The position numbers were made by a program, and so were the translations under genes. The notes beneath the pieces are model-generated. The model was not told the origin of the DNA and did no database searches. It saw only the letters and a program-made list of their open reading frames with translations. This document shows, piece by piece, positions 44,192-53,626 of a stretch of 64,000 bases of DNA; the first letter of the stretch is position 1, and the number at the start of each line of letters is the position of its first letter. The stretch comes from Stenotrophomonas sp. WZN-1 (lineage in GTDB: Bacteria > Pseudomonadota > Gammaproteobacteria > Xanthomonadales > Xanthomonadaceae). The DNA lies in assembly GCF_002192255.1 (NCBI RefSeq), contig NZ_CP021768.1, positions 1,134,001 through 1,198,000 on the forward strand. The letters run 5' to 3'.

Positions 44192-46250
44192 CGGTGAGAG
44201 CCGCACGGTTGTCCGCATCGTGGCGCCGTTTGGACGCGATGCCGACAGCATTGCTGCGGTACTGGAGGGTGCAGGGTTGGCAACGCGCATCGCGGGCAAC
44301 CTGGAGGAACTGGCCGAGCAGCTGGATGATCGCACCGGCCTGGTGGTGGTGACCCAGGAAGCCTTGGTGCGAGGCGCCGATGGCGTGCTGCCTGCCTTGC
44401 AGCAGCAACCGGCTTGGTCGGATATCCCGTTCATCCTGCTGCGCTCGGCGCGGTCGTATCGCCGCTCCACCCGTGAGGAACTGTTGCCAGTTGCGATCAA
44501 CGTGGTGGAGCTGGACAGGCCGCTTGGCAGCATGTCCCTGATCAGTGCCGTCCAGGGCGCACTTCGGGCCCGTGACAAGCAGTTCCTCGTGCGGGATCAG
44601 ATGGCGGCGTTGGCGGACGGGCGGGCCGCGCTGGCTCGCAGTGAAACCGAGTTGCGCCTGATCGCCGATGCGATGCCGGTGCTGATCGCCTTCGTTGATC
44701 GTTCGATGTGCTTCCGTTTCGCCAACCGGGCCTATGAGACCTGGTTCGATCTCGCTACCGGCGAGGTGATCGGAAGGCACGTTCGCGAGGTGATCGGCGA
44801 AACCGTATGGCAGCAGCGCAGAGCGGCGATGGAGCGCGCGCTGGATGGCCAGGCGGCGCTCTTCGAGATCACCTGGCCACATCCACTACGTGGCCGGCGC
44901 GACTGCGAAGTGCGTTACTCGCCACGCACCGATACCGAGGGCCGGGTCGACGGATTCCACGTCTTCGTTACCGATATCACCGCCGCCAAACTGGCCCTCA
45001 GCAACAGCCAGCAGCACGCGCATGCACTGGAGGCCATGGTGGCCGAGCGCACGCGGGAGCTGGAAGCGCAGATGGCCGCACGCGAGGCCAGCGAGGCCGC
45101 GCTGCGGCAGTCGCAGAAGATGGAAGCGATCGGGCAGTTGACCGGTGGCATCGCGCACGATTTCAACAACATGCTGACTGGCATCCTGTCTGCACTGGAC
45201 ATCGTGCGCCTGCGCCTGGAGATGGGCCGGGTGGATGATCTGGAACGTTTCCTGGATACGGCCACCACCTCGGCGCAGCGTGCCGCCGCATTGACCCAGC
45301 GCCTGCTCGCGTTCTCGCGCAGGCAGTCGCTGGACGCGCGGCCGGTGGAGATCAACACGCTGTTGGTATCGGTGCAGCACCTGTTGCACAGCACGATCGG
45401 GGAGACGGTGCGGCTGCGTACCGAGACCTGTCCGGTGCCGCTGCATGCCACGCTGGATGCCAACCAGTTCGAAAGTGCGGTGCTGAACCTGGCCATCAAT
45501 GCGCGCGACGCGATGCCTGATGGCGGCGAGCTGATCCTGCGCACTGCGGAAGCGGATGTGCATGCCGGCCAGTATCCGGCAGTGCCGGCAGGGCACTATG
45601 CGGTGGTGGCAGTTGCCGACACGGGCGCCGGCATGGCGCCGGAAGTAGTCGAGCGCGCATTCGAGCCGTTCTTCACCACCAAGCCCATCGGCAAGGGAAC
45701 CGGGCTGGGCATGTCGATGGTGTATGGCTTCATGCAGCAGTCCGGTGGTCACATCGCGATCGAATCGCGCTTGGGTGAGGGCACCACCATCTCCCTGTTC
45801 ATTCCGCTGGTGGAGGTCGCGGCCAGCGAAGCAGTGGCCGCTCCGGCCAAGGACATTCCGCTCGGCGCTGGCCAGTCGATCCTGGTGGTTGAGGATGATG
45901 AGCAGGTGCGCATGCTGGTCACGGTGGTGCTTGAGGAGCTGGGGTACCAGGCCCAGGTGGTGGGCGATGCGGACGCCGCGCTTCCGATCCTGACTTCGGA
46001 CCAATGCATCGATCTGTTGATCACCGACGTCGGCCTGCCTGGGCTCAATGGCCGCCAGCTCGCTGAAATAGCCCGTCACTCGCGGCCCACTTTGCCAGTG
46101 CTGTTCATGACCGGCTACGCGGAGAAGGCGCAGGAGCGCTCGTCCTTCCTCGATGCGGGCATGGCGATGATCGCCAAGCCGTTCCTGCTTGACGAGTTCA
46201 GTGCAGCGGTTCGCGCCGCGATGCCTGAAACGGCAGGTGGCAATTCGTAG
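44181..46250 (+). CDS. Hybrid histidine kinase with C-terminal receiver
   Basis: 689 residues from MPDSGESR. Residues 5-130 resemble a receiver-like domain without an obvious phospho-Asp; PAS domain about 150-270; coiled coil about 275-310 (AMVAERTRELEAQ); HisKA-type dimer with phosphorylatable H326 in GGIAHDFNNML; HATPase with N-box NLAINARDAMPDG, G1 DTGAGM and FEPFFTTKPIGKGTGLGMSMV; receiver about 560-689 with D616 (LLITDVGLPG). No membrane segment, so a cytosolic sensor. It is in the KaiC-like operon; ATPase state may be its input. Confidence 0.93.
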   Translation: MPDSGESRTVVRIVAPFGRDADSIAAVLEGAGLATRIAGNLEELAEQLDDRTGLVVVTQEALVRGADGVLPALQQQPAWSDIPFILLRSARSYRRSTREELLPVAINVVELDRPLGSMSLISAVQGALRARDKQFLVRDQMAALADGRAALARSETELRLIADAMPVLIAFVDRSMCFRFANRAYETWFDLATGEVIGRHVREVIGETVWQQRRAAMERALDGQAALFEITWPHPLRGRRDCEVRYSPRTDTEGRVDGFHVFVTDITAAKLALSNSQQHAHALEAMVAERTRELEAQMAAREASEAALRQSQKMEAIGQLTGGIAHDFNNMLTGILSALDIVRLRLEMGRVDDLERFLDTATTSAQRAAALTQRLLAFSRRQSLDARPVEINTLLVSVQHLLHSTIGETVRLRTETCPVPLHATLDANQFESAVLNLAINARDAMPDGGELILRTAEADVHAGQYPAVPAGHYAVVAVADTGAGMAPEVVERAFEPFFTTKPIGKGTGLGMSMVYGFMQQSGGHIAIESRLGEGTTISLFIPLVEVAASEAVAAPAKDIPLGAGQSILVVEDDEQVRMLVTVVLEELGYQAQVVGDADAALPILTSDQCIDLLITDVGLPGLNGRQLAEIARHSRPTLPVLFMTGYAEKAQERSSFLDAGMAMIAKPFLLDEFSAAVRAAMPETAGGNS

Positions 46251-46280
46251 AGTCTGGCCTGCTCGACGGGTTGTGTGCAG

Positions 46281-46346
46281 AGCCGAGCCATGCTCGGCTG
46301 TTCTTTCCCGACTGGAGTCGCATCCGCTGGTCGAGCAAGCTCGACA
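46281..46346. repeat. Two REP-like palindromes between convergent genes
   Basis: AGCCGAGC/GCTCGGCT (46281-46298) and GTCGAG/CTCGAC (46330-46345), between the kinase and the LacI gene. Confidence 0.65.
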
Positions 46347-47378
46347 CTATCCGCACAGCGACGATTCCCGCACTACCAGCTTCACCGGGATGCTCTGGCT
46401 GTCCACCGGCTGCCGGCCGATCAGGGCCAGCAGGCGCTCCACCAGCAGCTGCCCGGCCTGCTTGGTGTCCTGCTGCACGGTGGTCAGCGCCGGGGACACC
46501 GAAGCCGCCAGCGGGATGTCGTCGAAGCCGGTTACTGCCACGTCCTGCGGCACCCGCCGGCCAGCCTCGCGCAGGGCGCGCATCGCGCCGATGGCGATCA
46601 GGTCGCTGGCCGCGCAGATCGCATCGATCGGCTCGCCGCGCGCCAGCAGTGCCTGGCAGGCCTCCTGGCCGGAGGCTTCAGTGGTGATCGCATCGTGCTG
46701 CAGCGCCGGTTCGGCGGCCAGGCCGTGTTCCTGCAGGGCCGCGACATGGCCGCGGTAGCGCTCCTGGAATTCGGGGTAGTGGCTGGAGGCATGGCCGAGG
46801 AAGGCGATGCGGCGGCAGCCCTGCTGCAGCAGGTGGGTGGTGATGTCGTGCCCGCCCTGGAAGTTGTCGCTGCCGATCGACACGCCGGGCTGGCCGGGCA
46901 GGGCGGCGCCCCAGCGCACGAAGTGCGTGCCCTGTTCGACCAGCCGCTGCAGGCGGTCGCGCGATTCGTGGTAGTCACCGTAGCCAAGCAGGATGATGCC
47001 GTCGGCCTTGTTGCTGTCCTCGTAATCGGCCTGCCAATCGGTGGACAGCTGCTGGAACGAGACCAGCAGGTCCTGCCCATGCAGGGCGCAGGCACGGGTG
47101 ATCGAGCCGAGCATCGAGTGGAAGAAGGGGTTGATCAGCGAGTCGTCGTTGGTCGGGTCCTCGAAGAACAGCAGGGCCAGCGTGCCGGCATTGCGCAGTC
47201 GCAGGCTGGAGGCGTTCTTGTCGACCTTGTAATTCAGCTCGCGGGCGATGCGCAGGATGCGCTCGCGGGTCTCGGCGTTGACCATCGGGCTGCCTCGCAG
47301 GGCGCGCGACACGGTCGGCTGGGAGACCCCGGCCAGGTGGGCGATGTCCAGGGAGGTGGCTTTGCCTTTGATGGTCAT
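46347..47378 (-). CDS. LacI-family transcriptional regulator (not next to its targets)
   Basis: 343 residues from MTIKGKATSLDIAHLAGVS. N-terminal helix-turn-helix with recognition segment SQPTVSRALRGS and hinge ASSLRLRNAGTLALLF, then a periplasmic-binding-like sugar-sensing domain (FFHSMLGSITRACALHG, DAICAASDLIAIGAMRAL, GFDDIPLAASVSPALTTVQQ). No sugar genes are adjacent. It is a candidate for the TGAATACGTATGCA operators at 23.8-31 kb, but that link is untested. Confidence 0.93.
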   Translation of the reverse strand: MTIKGKATSLDIAHLAGVSQPTVSRALRGSPMVNAETRERILRIARELNYKVDKNASSLRLRNAGTLALLFFEDPTNDDSLINPFFHSMLGSITRACALHGQDLLVSFQQLSTDWQADYEDSNKADGIILLGYGDYHESRDRLQRLVEQGTHFVRWGAALPGQPGVSIGSDNFQGGHDITTHLLQQGCRRIAFLGHASSHYPEFQERYRGHVAALQEHGLAAEPALQHDAITTEASGQEACQALLARGEPIDAICAASDLIAIGAMRALREAGRRVPQDVAVTGFDDIPLAASVSPALTTVQQDTKQAGQLLVERLLALIGRQPVDSQSIPVKLVVRESSLCG

Positions 47379-47672
47379 GGGCACGCGGAAGGGGGCAGGG
47401 TGGATGGTGCCCGGGCATGATGCCATGGGCCGACGCGGATGCCCTTCCCGATGTCCGCCGAGGCGGGGGTAAGTCATTGCCGGACAAGGAAATCAGCCCA
47501 AACCTCCGGTGCCACCGGGGTCTTCTGGCCGGGCGGATGGCGGCGGCAATGCTAAGATGCATCGTTCTCGCACTCCCCAAAATTTCAACAGGGGCTGCCC
47601 CGCGTACTGCACCCCCGGCCGGGGCTGTGCTATCACTGGTGGTCTGCCCCTGGACAACGGACGAAGGTACCT

Positions 47673-48251
47673 ATGGCGCGCGGCATCAACAAAGTCATCC
47701 TGGTCGGCAATCTCGGCAACGACCCGGACGTGAAGTACACCCAGGGCGGCATGGCGATCACCCGCATCAGCCTGGCCACCACCAGCGTCCGCAAGGACAA
47801 GGATGGCAACCAGCAGGAGCGCACCGAATGGCACCGCGTGGTGTTCTTCGGCAAGCTCGGCGAGATCGCCGGCGAGTACCTGCGCAAGGGCAGCTCGGTC
47901 TACGTCGAAGGCAGCCTGCGCTACGACAAGTACACCGGCCAGGACGGCGTGGAGAAGTACTCCACCGACATCATCGCCGATGAAATGCAGATGCTGGGCG
48001 GCCGCGGTGAAGGCGGCGGTGGTGGTGGTGGCAACTACGGCGGCGATCGTCCGCAGCGCCAGCAGGCGCCGCGCCAGGAGTACGGTGGCGGTGGCCAGCG
48101 TGGTGGCCAGCGTGGTGGCCAGGGCGGTGGCTATGGCAACCAGGGCGGCAACCAGGGTGGCGGTTACGGCAACCAGGGTGGCAACCAGCGCCCGCAGCCG
48201 CAGCAGGCGCCGCCGATGGACGACTTCGCTGACGACGATATTCCGTTCTGA
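47673..48251 (+). CDS. ssb: Single-stranded DNA-binding protein
   Basis: 192 residues. OB-fold 1-110 (MARGINKVILVGNLGNDPDVKY, WHRVVFFGKLGEIAGEYLRKGS), then a long Gly/Asn/Gln-rich linker (about 112-180, repeats of GGYGNQGGNQ) and the C-terminal tip MDDFADDDIPF that recruits partner proteins. A TAAGAT box at 47553-47558 with TG before it could be the -10. Confidence 0.97.
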   Translation: MARGINKVILVGNLGNDPDVKYTQGGMAITRISLATTSVRKDKDGNQQERTEWHRVVFFGKLGEIAGEYLRKGSSVYVEGSLRYDKYTGQDGVEKYSTDIIADEMQMLGGRGEGGGGGGGNYGGDRPQRQQAPRQEYGGGGQRGGQRGGQGGGYGNQGGNQGGGYGNQGGNQRPQPQQAPPMDDFADDDIPF

Positions 48252-48273
48252 TCGGACGCTCGCCTGCAGCAGA

Positions 48274-48306
48274 AAAGAAAGCCCCGCTCATGCGGGGCTT
48301 TTCTTT
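48274..48306 (+). terminator. Rho-independent terminator of ssb
   Basis: AAGCCCCGC/GCGGGGCTT stem with loop TCAT, flanked by AAAAGAA and TTCTTT, 25 nt after the stop; it can work in both directions. Confidence 0.9.
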
Positions 48307-48361
48307 GTCCGCGATCCCTGCGGAGTTGTGCCCCGCAGCATTGATTTTCGTGCACCGCGAC

Positions 48362-48391
48362 TTGCAAACAGGCAATTTCCTCCCCTATGGT
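48362..48391 (+). promoter_or_regulatory. Putative promoter of the 3-keto glycoside operon
   Basis: TTGCAA (48362-48367) and TATGGT (48386-48391), 18-nt spacer, with the operator starting immediately after the -10; a repressor there would block initiation. Confidence 0.5.
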
Positions 48392-48404
48392 GCAATCGAT
48401 TGCA
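48391..48404. promoter_or_regulatory. LacI-type operator copy A (TGCAATCGATTGCA)
   Basis: Perfect 14-bp palindrome, 49 nt before the first gene of the plus-strand operon. An identical copy is at 57078-57091. Confidence 0.85.
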
Positions 48405-48452
48405 TTGCTGTGAATCGTTGCGTTTGATACCGGTTGGGAGGCCGGCAGGTGG

Positions 48453-49349
48453 ATGTCCATCCATTCGATCAGACCGGCCCCGGCGATAGGGCTCACGCGG
48501 CGCGATGCGTTGCGCCTTGCGGTTGCTGGCGGTATTGGCCTGGGGGCCGCAGGCGTGCTCCCCGTATTCGCCGCCGATGCGCCGCTCAAGGGCAACCTGA
48601 AGCACTCCGTGGCCCGTTGGACCTTCCCGCAGCTGTCGGTCACCCAGCTCTGCGCGACGGTGAAGGACATCGGTTTTGCCGCCATCGACCTGGTCGGCCC
48701 GGAAGACTGGCCGATGCTGAAGGCCCATGGCGTGTACAGCTCGATGTGCAACGGCGCAGAGCTTGGCCTGACCAAGGGCTTTGCCGGCCGCGAATTCCAC
48801 GACCCGCTGGTGGAGCGCTACACGCGGCACATCGACCTGGTGGCTGACGCCGGCTACCGCAACCTGATCTGCTTCTCTGGCAACCGCAACGGCATGGACC
48901 CGCAGGAAGGCATGGCCAATGCCGAGGCCGGCCTCAAGCGCATCCTCGGGCACGCAGAGAAGCGCGGCGTCGTGCTGGTGATGGAGCTGCTGAACTCCAA
49001 GGTCGACCATCGCGACTACCTGTGCGACCACTCGGCCTGGGGCGTCGAGCTGTGCCAGCGGCTCGGCTCGGACAACTTCGGCCTGCTCTACGACATCTAC
49101 CACATGCAGATCATGGAGGGCGACATCATCGCCACCATCAGCAAGCATCACGCCTGCTTCAAGCATTACCACACCGCAGGCGTGCCGGGCCGGAACGAGA
49201 TCGGAGACCAGCAGGAGCTCCACTATCCGGCCATCTGTCGCGCGATCCGCGACACCGGTTTCAAGGGGTATCTGGCGCAGGAGTTCACGCCTGCAGCGCC
49301 CGATCCCGTTGCCTCATTGCGCGAGGCGATCCGCCTCTGCGACGTCTGA
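48453..49349 (+). CDS. Tat-exported TIM-barrel sugar isomerase-like protein
   Basis: 298 residues. Twin-arginine signal (LTRRDALRLAVAGG, about 14-27) and cleavage near FAAD. Xylose isomerase-like TIM barrel (AP endonuclease 2 family) of the hydroxypyruvate isomerase type with metal ligands in MELLNSKVDH, LLYDIYHMQIMEGD and the final QEFTP. Starts the 3-keto locus; no phosphate group would be expected in the periplasm, so it may isomerise or cleave a keto sugar. Not fixed which. Confidence 0.85.
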   Translation: MSIHSIRPAPAIGLTRRDALRLAVAGGIGLGAAGVLPVFAADAPLKGNLKHSVARWTFPQLSVTQLCATVKDIGFAAIDLVGPEDWPMLKAHGVYSSMCNGAELGLTKGFAGREFHDPLVERYTRHIDLVADAGYRNLICFSGNRNGMDPQEGMANAEAGLKRILGHAEKRGVVLVMELLNSKVDHRDYLCDHSAWGVELCQRLGSDNFGLLYDIYHMQIMEGDIIATISKHHACFKHYHTAGVPGRNEIGDQQELHYPAICRAIRDTGFKGYLAQEFTPAAPDPVASLREAIRLCDV

Positions 49350-49376
49350 AACGATATCCACCCAGGTGAGAAACCC

Positions 49377-51062
49377 ATGGCAGATAATCACTACGACGCC
49401 ATCGTTGTTGGCTCGGGAATCAGTGGCGGTTGGGCGGCGAAGGAGCTGACCGAAAAGGGCCTGAAGGTCCTGATGCTGGAACGTGGCCGCAACATCGAGC
49501 ACGTCAAGGACTACGTCAATGCGATGAAGGAAGCGTGGGATTTCCCGCACCGCAACCGGCCAACGCAGGCGATGAAGGCCGACTTCCCGGTGCTGATGCG
49601 CGACTACGGCCTGGCCGAAAACCTGGAAGGAATGTGGGCCAACGAACAGGACTCGCCCTACATCGAGATCAAGCGCTTCGACTGGTTCCGTGGCTACCAC
49701 GTCGGTGGTCGCTCATTGTTGTGGGGGCGGCAGAGCTATCGCTTCTCCGACCTGGACTTCGAGGCCAACCTCAAGGACGGCATCGCCACCGACTGGCCGA
49801 TCCGCTACGCCGACATCGCGCCTTGGTACGACCATGTGGAGAAGTTCGCCGGCATCGCCGGCACGCGCGAAGGGCTGGACGTGTTGCCGGATGGCGAGTT
49901 CCTGCCGCCAATCCCGTTGAACATCGTCGAGAAGGACGTGGCCGCGCGTATCAAGAAGGCCTTCGGCGGAACGCGGCACATGATCCACTCGCGCACCGCC
50001 AACATCACCAAGCCGATGCCCGAGCAGGGCCGCGTCAACTGCCAGTACCGCAACAAGTGCATCCTGGGCTGTCCTTTTGGGGCCTACTTCTCGACCCAGG
50101 CGGCGACGCTGCCAGCGGCGATGAAGACCGGTAACCTGACCTTGCGGCCGTTCTCGATCGTCAAGGAAGTGCTCTACGACAAGGACCGCAAGCGGGCGCG
50201 CGGCGTGGAGGTCATCGACGCGGAGACCGGGCAGACCTACCAGTACACCGCCAAGGTCATCTTCCTCAACGCGTCGTCGTTCAACTCGACCTGGCTGCTG
50301 ATGAACTCGGCCACCGATGTGTGGGAGGGCGGGCTGGGGTCATCGTCGGGCGAGCTCGGGCACAACGTGATGGACCATCATTTCGGAGCGGGCGCCTCCG
50401 GCCGGGTCGAGGGCTACGAAGACAAGTACTACTTCGGCCGCCGTCCCTGCGGTTTCTATATTCCACGTTTCCGCAACGTCGCGGCCGACAAGCGCGGCTA
50501 CCTGCGCGGCTTCGGCTACCAGGGCGGTGCCAGCCGCACCGGCTGGTCGCGCGAGATCGCCGAGCTGAACATCGGTGCCGATCTGAAGGAGGCGCTGACC
50601 GTGCCCGGTGACTGGCGCATTGGCATGACCGGGTTCGGTGAAATGCTGCCGCACCACGACAACACGATCCGCCTGGACCGCGACCGCAAGGACAAGTGGG
50701 GGCTGCCGGTGCTGGCGATGGACGTTGCCATGCGCGCCAACGAACTGGCGATGCGCAAGGACATGGCCGCCGATGCCGCCGAGATGCTGGAGGCGGCCGG
50801 CGTCAAGGACGTGAAGATGCACGACAACGATTACGCCCCGGGCAAGGGCATCCACGAGATGGGGACCGCGCGCATGGGACGTGATCGGAAGAGCTCGGTG
50901 CTGAACCAGCACAATCAGGTCTGGGATGCCCCTAATGTCTACGTGACCGACGGGGCCTGCATGACCTCCAGCGCCTGCGTGAATCCTTCGCTGACCTACA
51001 TGGCGCTGACCGCGCGCGCCGCCGACCACGCCGTGCGTGAACTGAAAGCGGGGAACCTCTGA
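49377..51062 (+). CDS. GMC-family sugar dehydrogenase, large FAD subunit
   Basis: 561 residues. FAD-binding GMC oxidoreductase with the Rossmann motif DAIVVGSGISGGWAAKEL (7-24) and C-terminal CVNPSLTYMALTARAADHAV. It groups with membrane-associated glucoside 3-dehydrogenase and gluconate 2-dehydrogenase large subunits. No signal peptide: probably exported with the Tat-signal small subunit encoded next (one-base TGATG overlap). Proposed reaction: oxidation of a sugar C3-hydroxyl, electrons to cytochrome c. Confidence 0.9.
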   Translation: MADNHYDAIVVGSGISGGWAAKELTEKGLKVLMLERGRNIEHVKDYVNAMKEAWDFPHRNRPTQAMKADFPVLMRDYGLAENLEGMWANEQDSPYIEIKRFDWFRGYHVGGRSLLWGRQSYRFSDLDFEANLKDGIATDWPIRYADIAPWYDHVEKFAGIAGTREGLDVLPDGEFLPPIPLNIVEKDVAARIKKAFGGTRHMIHSRTANITKPMPEQGRVNCQYRNKCILGCPFGAYFSTQAATLPAAMKTGNLTLRPFSIVKEVLYDKDRKRARGVEVIDAETGQTYQYTAKVIFLNASSFNSTWLLMNSATDVWEGGLGSSSGELGHNVMDHHFGAGASGRVEGYEDKYYFGRRPCGFYIPRFRNVAADKRGYLRGFGYQGGASRTGWSREIAELNIGADLKEALTVPGDWRIGMTGFGEMLPHHDNTIRLDRDRKDKWGLPVLAMDVAMRANELAMRKDMAADAAEMLEAAGVKDVKMHDNDYAPGKGIHEMGTARMGRDRKSSVLNQHNQVWDAPNVYVTDGACMTSSACVNPSLTYMALTARAADHAVRELKAGNL

Positions 51063-51637
51063 TGGATCGCCGCGAGCTGCTGAAGATGATCGTCGCCGCC
51101 ACCGGCGCAGCCATGGTCGGCTTGCCTGCGCTCGCGCAGGGAAAGGCCGCTGCCGTACCGGTGAAGACCCTGTTCTCCGATGCCGATGTCGGCACGCTGG
51201 ACGAAATCGCCGAGACCATCCTGCCGCGGACCCGGACACCAGGCGCGAAAGATGCCGGTGCCGGACTGTTCATGGCGACGTTCGTCAGCGACTGCTACAC
51301 CGCCCGGCAGCAGGCGACGTTCCGCGCAGGGCTAGCCGATATCGATAGACGTGCCGGCGGCCGCTTCGTGTCGCTCACGCCGGAAGCCCGCACCGAACTG
51401 CTGCGCACGCTCGATGCAGAGGCCAAGGCACGCCGTGCCGATGTGACCGAGACCGGTACGCCTGAAGAGGGCGAGGCGATGCCGCACTACTTCACGATGT
51501 TCAAGCAGTTGGCCATCTTCGGCTTCTTCACCTCGAAGGTCGGCGCGACCGGGGTGCTGCAGTACGTTGCGGTGCCGGGGCGCTACGACGGCGATCTCGC
51601 CTATGTTCCCGGCACGCCCGCCTGGGGGACCAGCTGA
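51062..51637 (+). CDS. Gluconate 2-dehydrogenase subunit 3 family protein
   Basis: 191 residues. Twin-arginine signal at the start (DRRELLKMIVAATGAAMVGLPALA). The gluconate 2-dehydrogenase subunit 3 domain follows (SDADVGTLDEIAETILPRT, HYFTMFKQLAIFGFFTS, PGRYDGDLAYVPG). Small partner that carries the GMC subunit out through Tat. One-base overlaps on both sides. Confidence 0.9.
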   Translation: MDRRELLKMIVAATGAAMVGLPALAQGKAAAVPVKTLFSDADVGTLDEIAETILPRTRTPGAKDAGAGLFMATFVSDCYTARQQATFRAGLADIDRRAGGRFVSLTPEARTELLRTLDAEAKARRADVTETGTPEEGEAMPHYFTMFKQLAIFGFFTSKVGATGVLQYVAVPGRYDGDLAYVPGTPAWGTS

Positions 51638-52398
51638 TGGAGCGCAACAGGATGATCAAGCCGCTGCTGATCGCGGCCACCGTGCTGGCCACCACCTCAC
51701 CCGTGTTCGCGCAGAGCGGTGCCGACGCCGCGCGCGATCCGAAGAAGACCGAGGTATGGACGCCGGTACCTGCGACCGTGGCTACGCCGCCAGGCAAGGC
51801 CCCGTCCGACGCCATCGTGCTGTTCGATGGCAAGGATGTCTCCGCGTGGGAGTCCGAGCAGGGCGGACGCGTGCCCTGGAAAGTTGCCGATGGCGCCATG
51901 ACCGTCGTGCCCGGCAGCAAGGGCATTCGCACCAAGCAACGCTTCTGCGACGTCCAGCTGCATGTGGAGTGGCGCACGCCCACCGGCACGAAGGGCTTTG
52001 ACGGCCAGAACCGGGGCAACAGCGGGATCTTCCTGCAGGAGCTGTACGAGCTGCAGGTGCTCGACAGTTACAACAACCCGACCTATGCCAACGGCCAGGC
52101 AGGCTCGATCTACAAACAGGCGATGCCGTTGGTGAATGCCTCGCGCGCACCGGGCCAGTGGCAGGCCTACGACATCCTCTGGAAGGCACCGCGCTTCTCG
52201 GCGGGCGGTGGGCTTGTGTCGCCCGCGCGCATCACAGTGCTGCACAACGGCGTGCTGGTGCAGGACGACACAGTGCTGGCGGGCAAGACCGAGTACATCG
52301 GCGCACCGTCGTACGCGCCGCATGGGTGCGCGCCGCTCTATCTGCAGGAACATGACTCCAGGGTCAGCTACCGCAACATCTGGGTGCGCGAACTGTAG
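51637..52398 (+). CDS. DUF1080 3-keto-disaccharide hydrolase-like protein, exported
   Basis: 253 residues; signal peptide to about 26 (SPVFAQ). DUF1080 concanavalin-like domain: [55 protein letters not shown] and the closing [13 protein letters not shown]. Members hydrolyse or eliminate glycosides oxidised at C3. With GMC genes this fits an oxidative glycosidase route. Last gene of the plus operon. Confidence 0.88.
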   Translation: MERNRMIKPLLIAATVLATTSPVFAQSGADAARDPKKTEVWTPVPATVATPPGKAPSDAIVLFDGKDVSAWESEQGGRVPWKVADGAMTVVPGSKGIRTKQRFCDVQLHVEWRTPTGTKGFDGQNRGNSGIFLQELYELQVLDSYNNPTYANGQAGSIYKQAMPLVNASRAPGQWQAYDILWKAPRFSAGGGLVSPARITVLHNGVLVQDDTVLAGKTEYIGAPSYAPHGCAPLYLQEHDSRVSYRNIWVREL

Positions 52399-52428
52399 TG
52401 GCACGCGGCCGACGTGATCGCCGGCCGC

Positions 52429-52725
52429 TTACTTTGCCAGGTAGCTGGCGATGTCATTGATTTCCTGTTGCGACAGCTGGGAGAAGGGCGGCATCAGCCC
52501 ACCGCCCTTGCTGATCTTTTCCTTGATCTGCGCGGGTGCCATGCGCTTGCCGATGTCGGTGAGCGCCGGGAACGCGCCCGGCATGCCCGCACGATCAGCG
52601 CCGTGGCAGGCCACGCAGTTCGCGGTGTAGAGCTTTGCACCGGCCGCAGGGTCGTCCTTGCACCAGGCGGCTGCCGCCACGCTCATGCCGCCCAGGGCCA
52701 CCACCATTGCCAGGATCATTTTCAT
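52429..52725 (-). CDS. Periplasmic c-type cytochrome
   Basis: 98 residues. Signal peptide to about 20, then class I cytochrome c with CVACH (37-41) and distal Met in GGLMPPF (76-82), ending in DIASYLAK. Electron acceptor for the GMC dehydrogenase, inferred from position. Last gene of the minus operon, convergent with DUF1080; a GCGGCC/GGCCGC hairpin separates them. Confidence 0.92.
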   Translation of the reverse strand: MKMILAMVVALGGMSVAAAAWCKDDPAAGAKLYTANCVACHGADRAGMPGAFPALTDIGKRMAPAQIKEKISKGGGLMPPFSQLSQQEINDIASYLAK

Positions 52726-52743
52726 GTGGGGCTCCTTGATGCG

Positions 52744-53607
52744 TCAGCGCCGCGCACGGGCGGGCACGTTGGTGGTCAGGTGTTCACGCAGATAGTCCGC
52801 GCCGGTCTGGATGACCTTGGCCGGGTCGCGCGGCTGGTCATGCTCGATGATGTACCAGTGCACGCCGGCGGTTGCCGCGGCAGGCAGGATCGCGTTCCAG
52901 TCCAGCACGCCCTGGCCCACCGCAGCGAATCCGCCTTCGTCTTCGGCCTGGCCCTTGGGCGCATTGTCCTTGGCGTGCACCGCGAATACGTGGCCGCGGA
53001 ATTTTCCCAGCATCACCGCCGGATCCAGGCCTGCGCGCGCGACCCAGGCCAGGTCCAGCTCGGTCAGCAGGTCGGGGCCGGCGGCGGCGAACAGCAGCTC
53101 CAGTCCGGTCCTGCCGTCGAAGTCAGCCAGTTCGAAGTCGTGGTTGTGGTAGGCCAGGCGCATGCCCTTGCCGCGCACCTGTTTCGCGATCCGGCCCAGT
53201 TCCTGGCCCAGGGCAGTCCAGCCGGCGGCATCGCTCGGGCGATCCTTCTTGTCCAGGTACGGCACCACCAGCGTCGTGTTGCCGATCGACCGGTTGAAGG
53301 TCACCACCCCATCCAGGTTGCTGCGCAGCTCGGCCAGCGGCACATGCGATGAAATCGCCTTGATCGAATAGCGGTCCAGCAACTGCTTGAGTTCGGCCGC
53401 GCTGGTGTTCTGCGTGCCGACCGTTTCCACCGCATGGACGCCTGCGTCGTGGACGATCTTCAACTGCTGCTCGAGCGAGCCGGCATCGCGCAGGCTGTAC
53501 ATCTGCACCGCGATTGGTTTCTGCGTGCTGGCGGCTTCGACGGCGAAGGCGGGCAGGGCAGCGAGCAGCAGGACGAGGCCTGCACTTCGACGGACAAGGG
53601 TTTTCAT
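52744..53607 (-). CDS. Exported TIM-barrel sugar isomerase/epimerase-like protein
   Basis: 287 residues from MKTLVRRSAG, signal peptide to about 22 (PAFAVEAA). Xylose-isomerase-like TIM barrel: AVQMYSLRDAGSLEQQL at the start, AYHNHDFEL, LLTELDLAWVARAG and HAKDNAPKG with the final YIIEHDQPRD, the acidic/His metal set. Third isomerase-fold protein of the locus and the second with an export signal. Confidence 0.87.
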   Translation of the reverse strand: MKTLVRRSAGLVLLLAALPAFAVEAASTQKPIAVQMYSLRDAGSLEQQLKIVHDAGVHAVETVGTQNTSAAELKQLLDRYSIKAISSHVPLAELRSNLDGVVTFNRSIGNTTLVVPYLDKKDRPSDAAGWTALGQELGRIAKQVRGKGMRLAYHNHDFELADFDGRTGLELLFAAAGPDLLTELDLAWVARAGLDPAVMLGKFRGHVFAVHAKDNAPKGQAEDEGGFAAVGQGVLDWNAILPAAATAGVHWYIIEHDQPRDPAKVIQTGADYLREHLTTNVPARARR

Positions 53608-53626
53608 CGACAGTTCCTCCCAGGTT

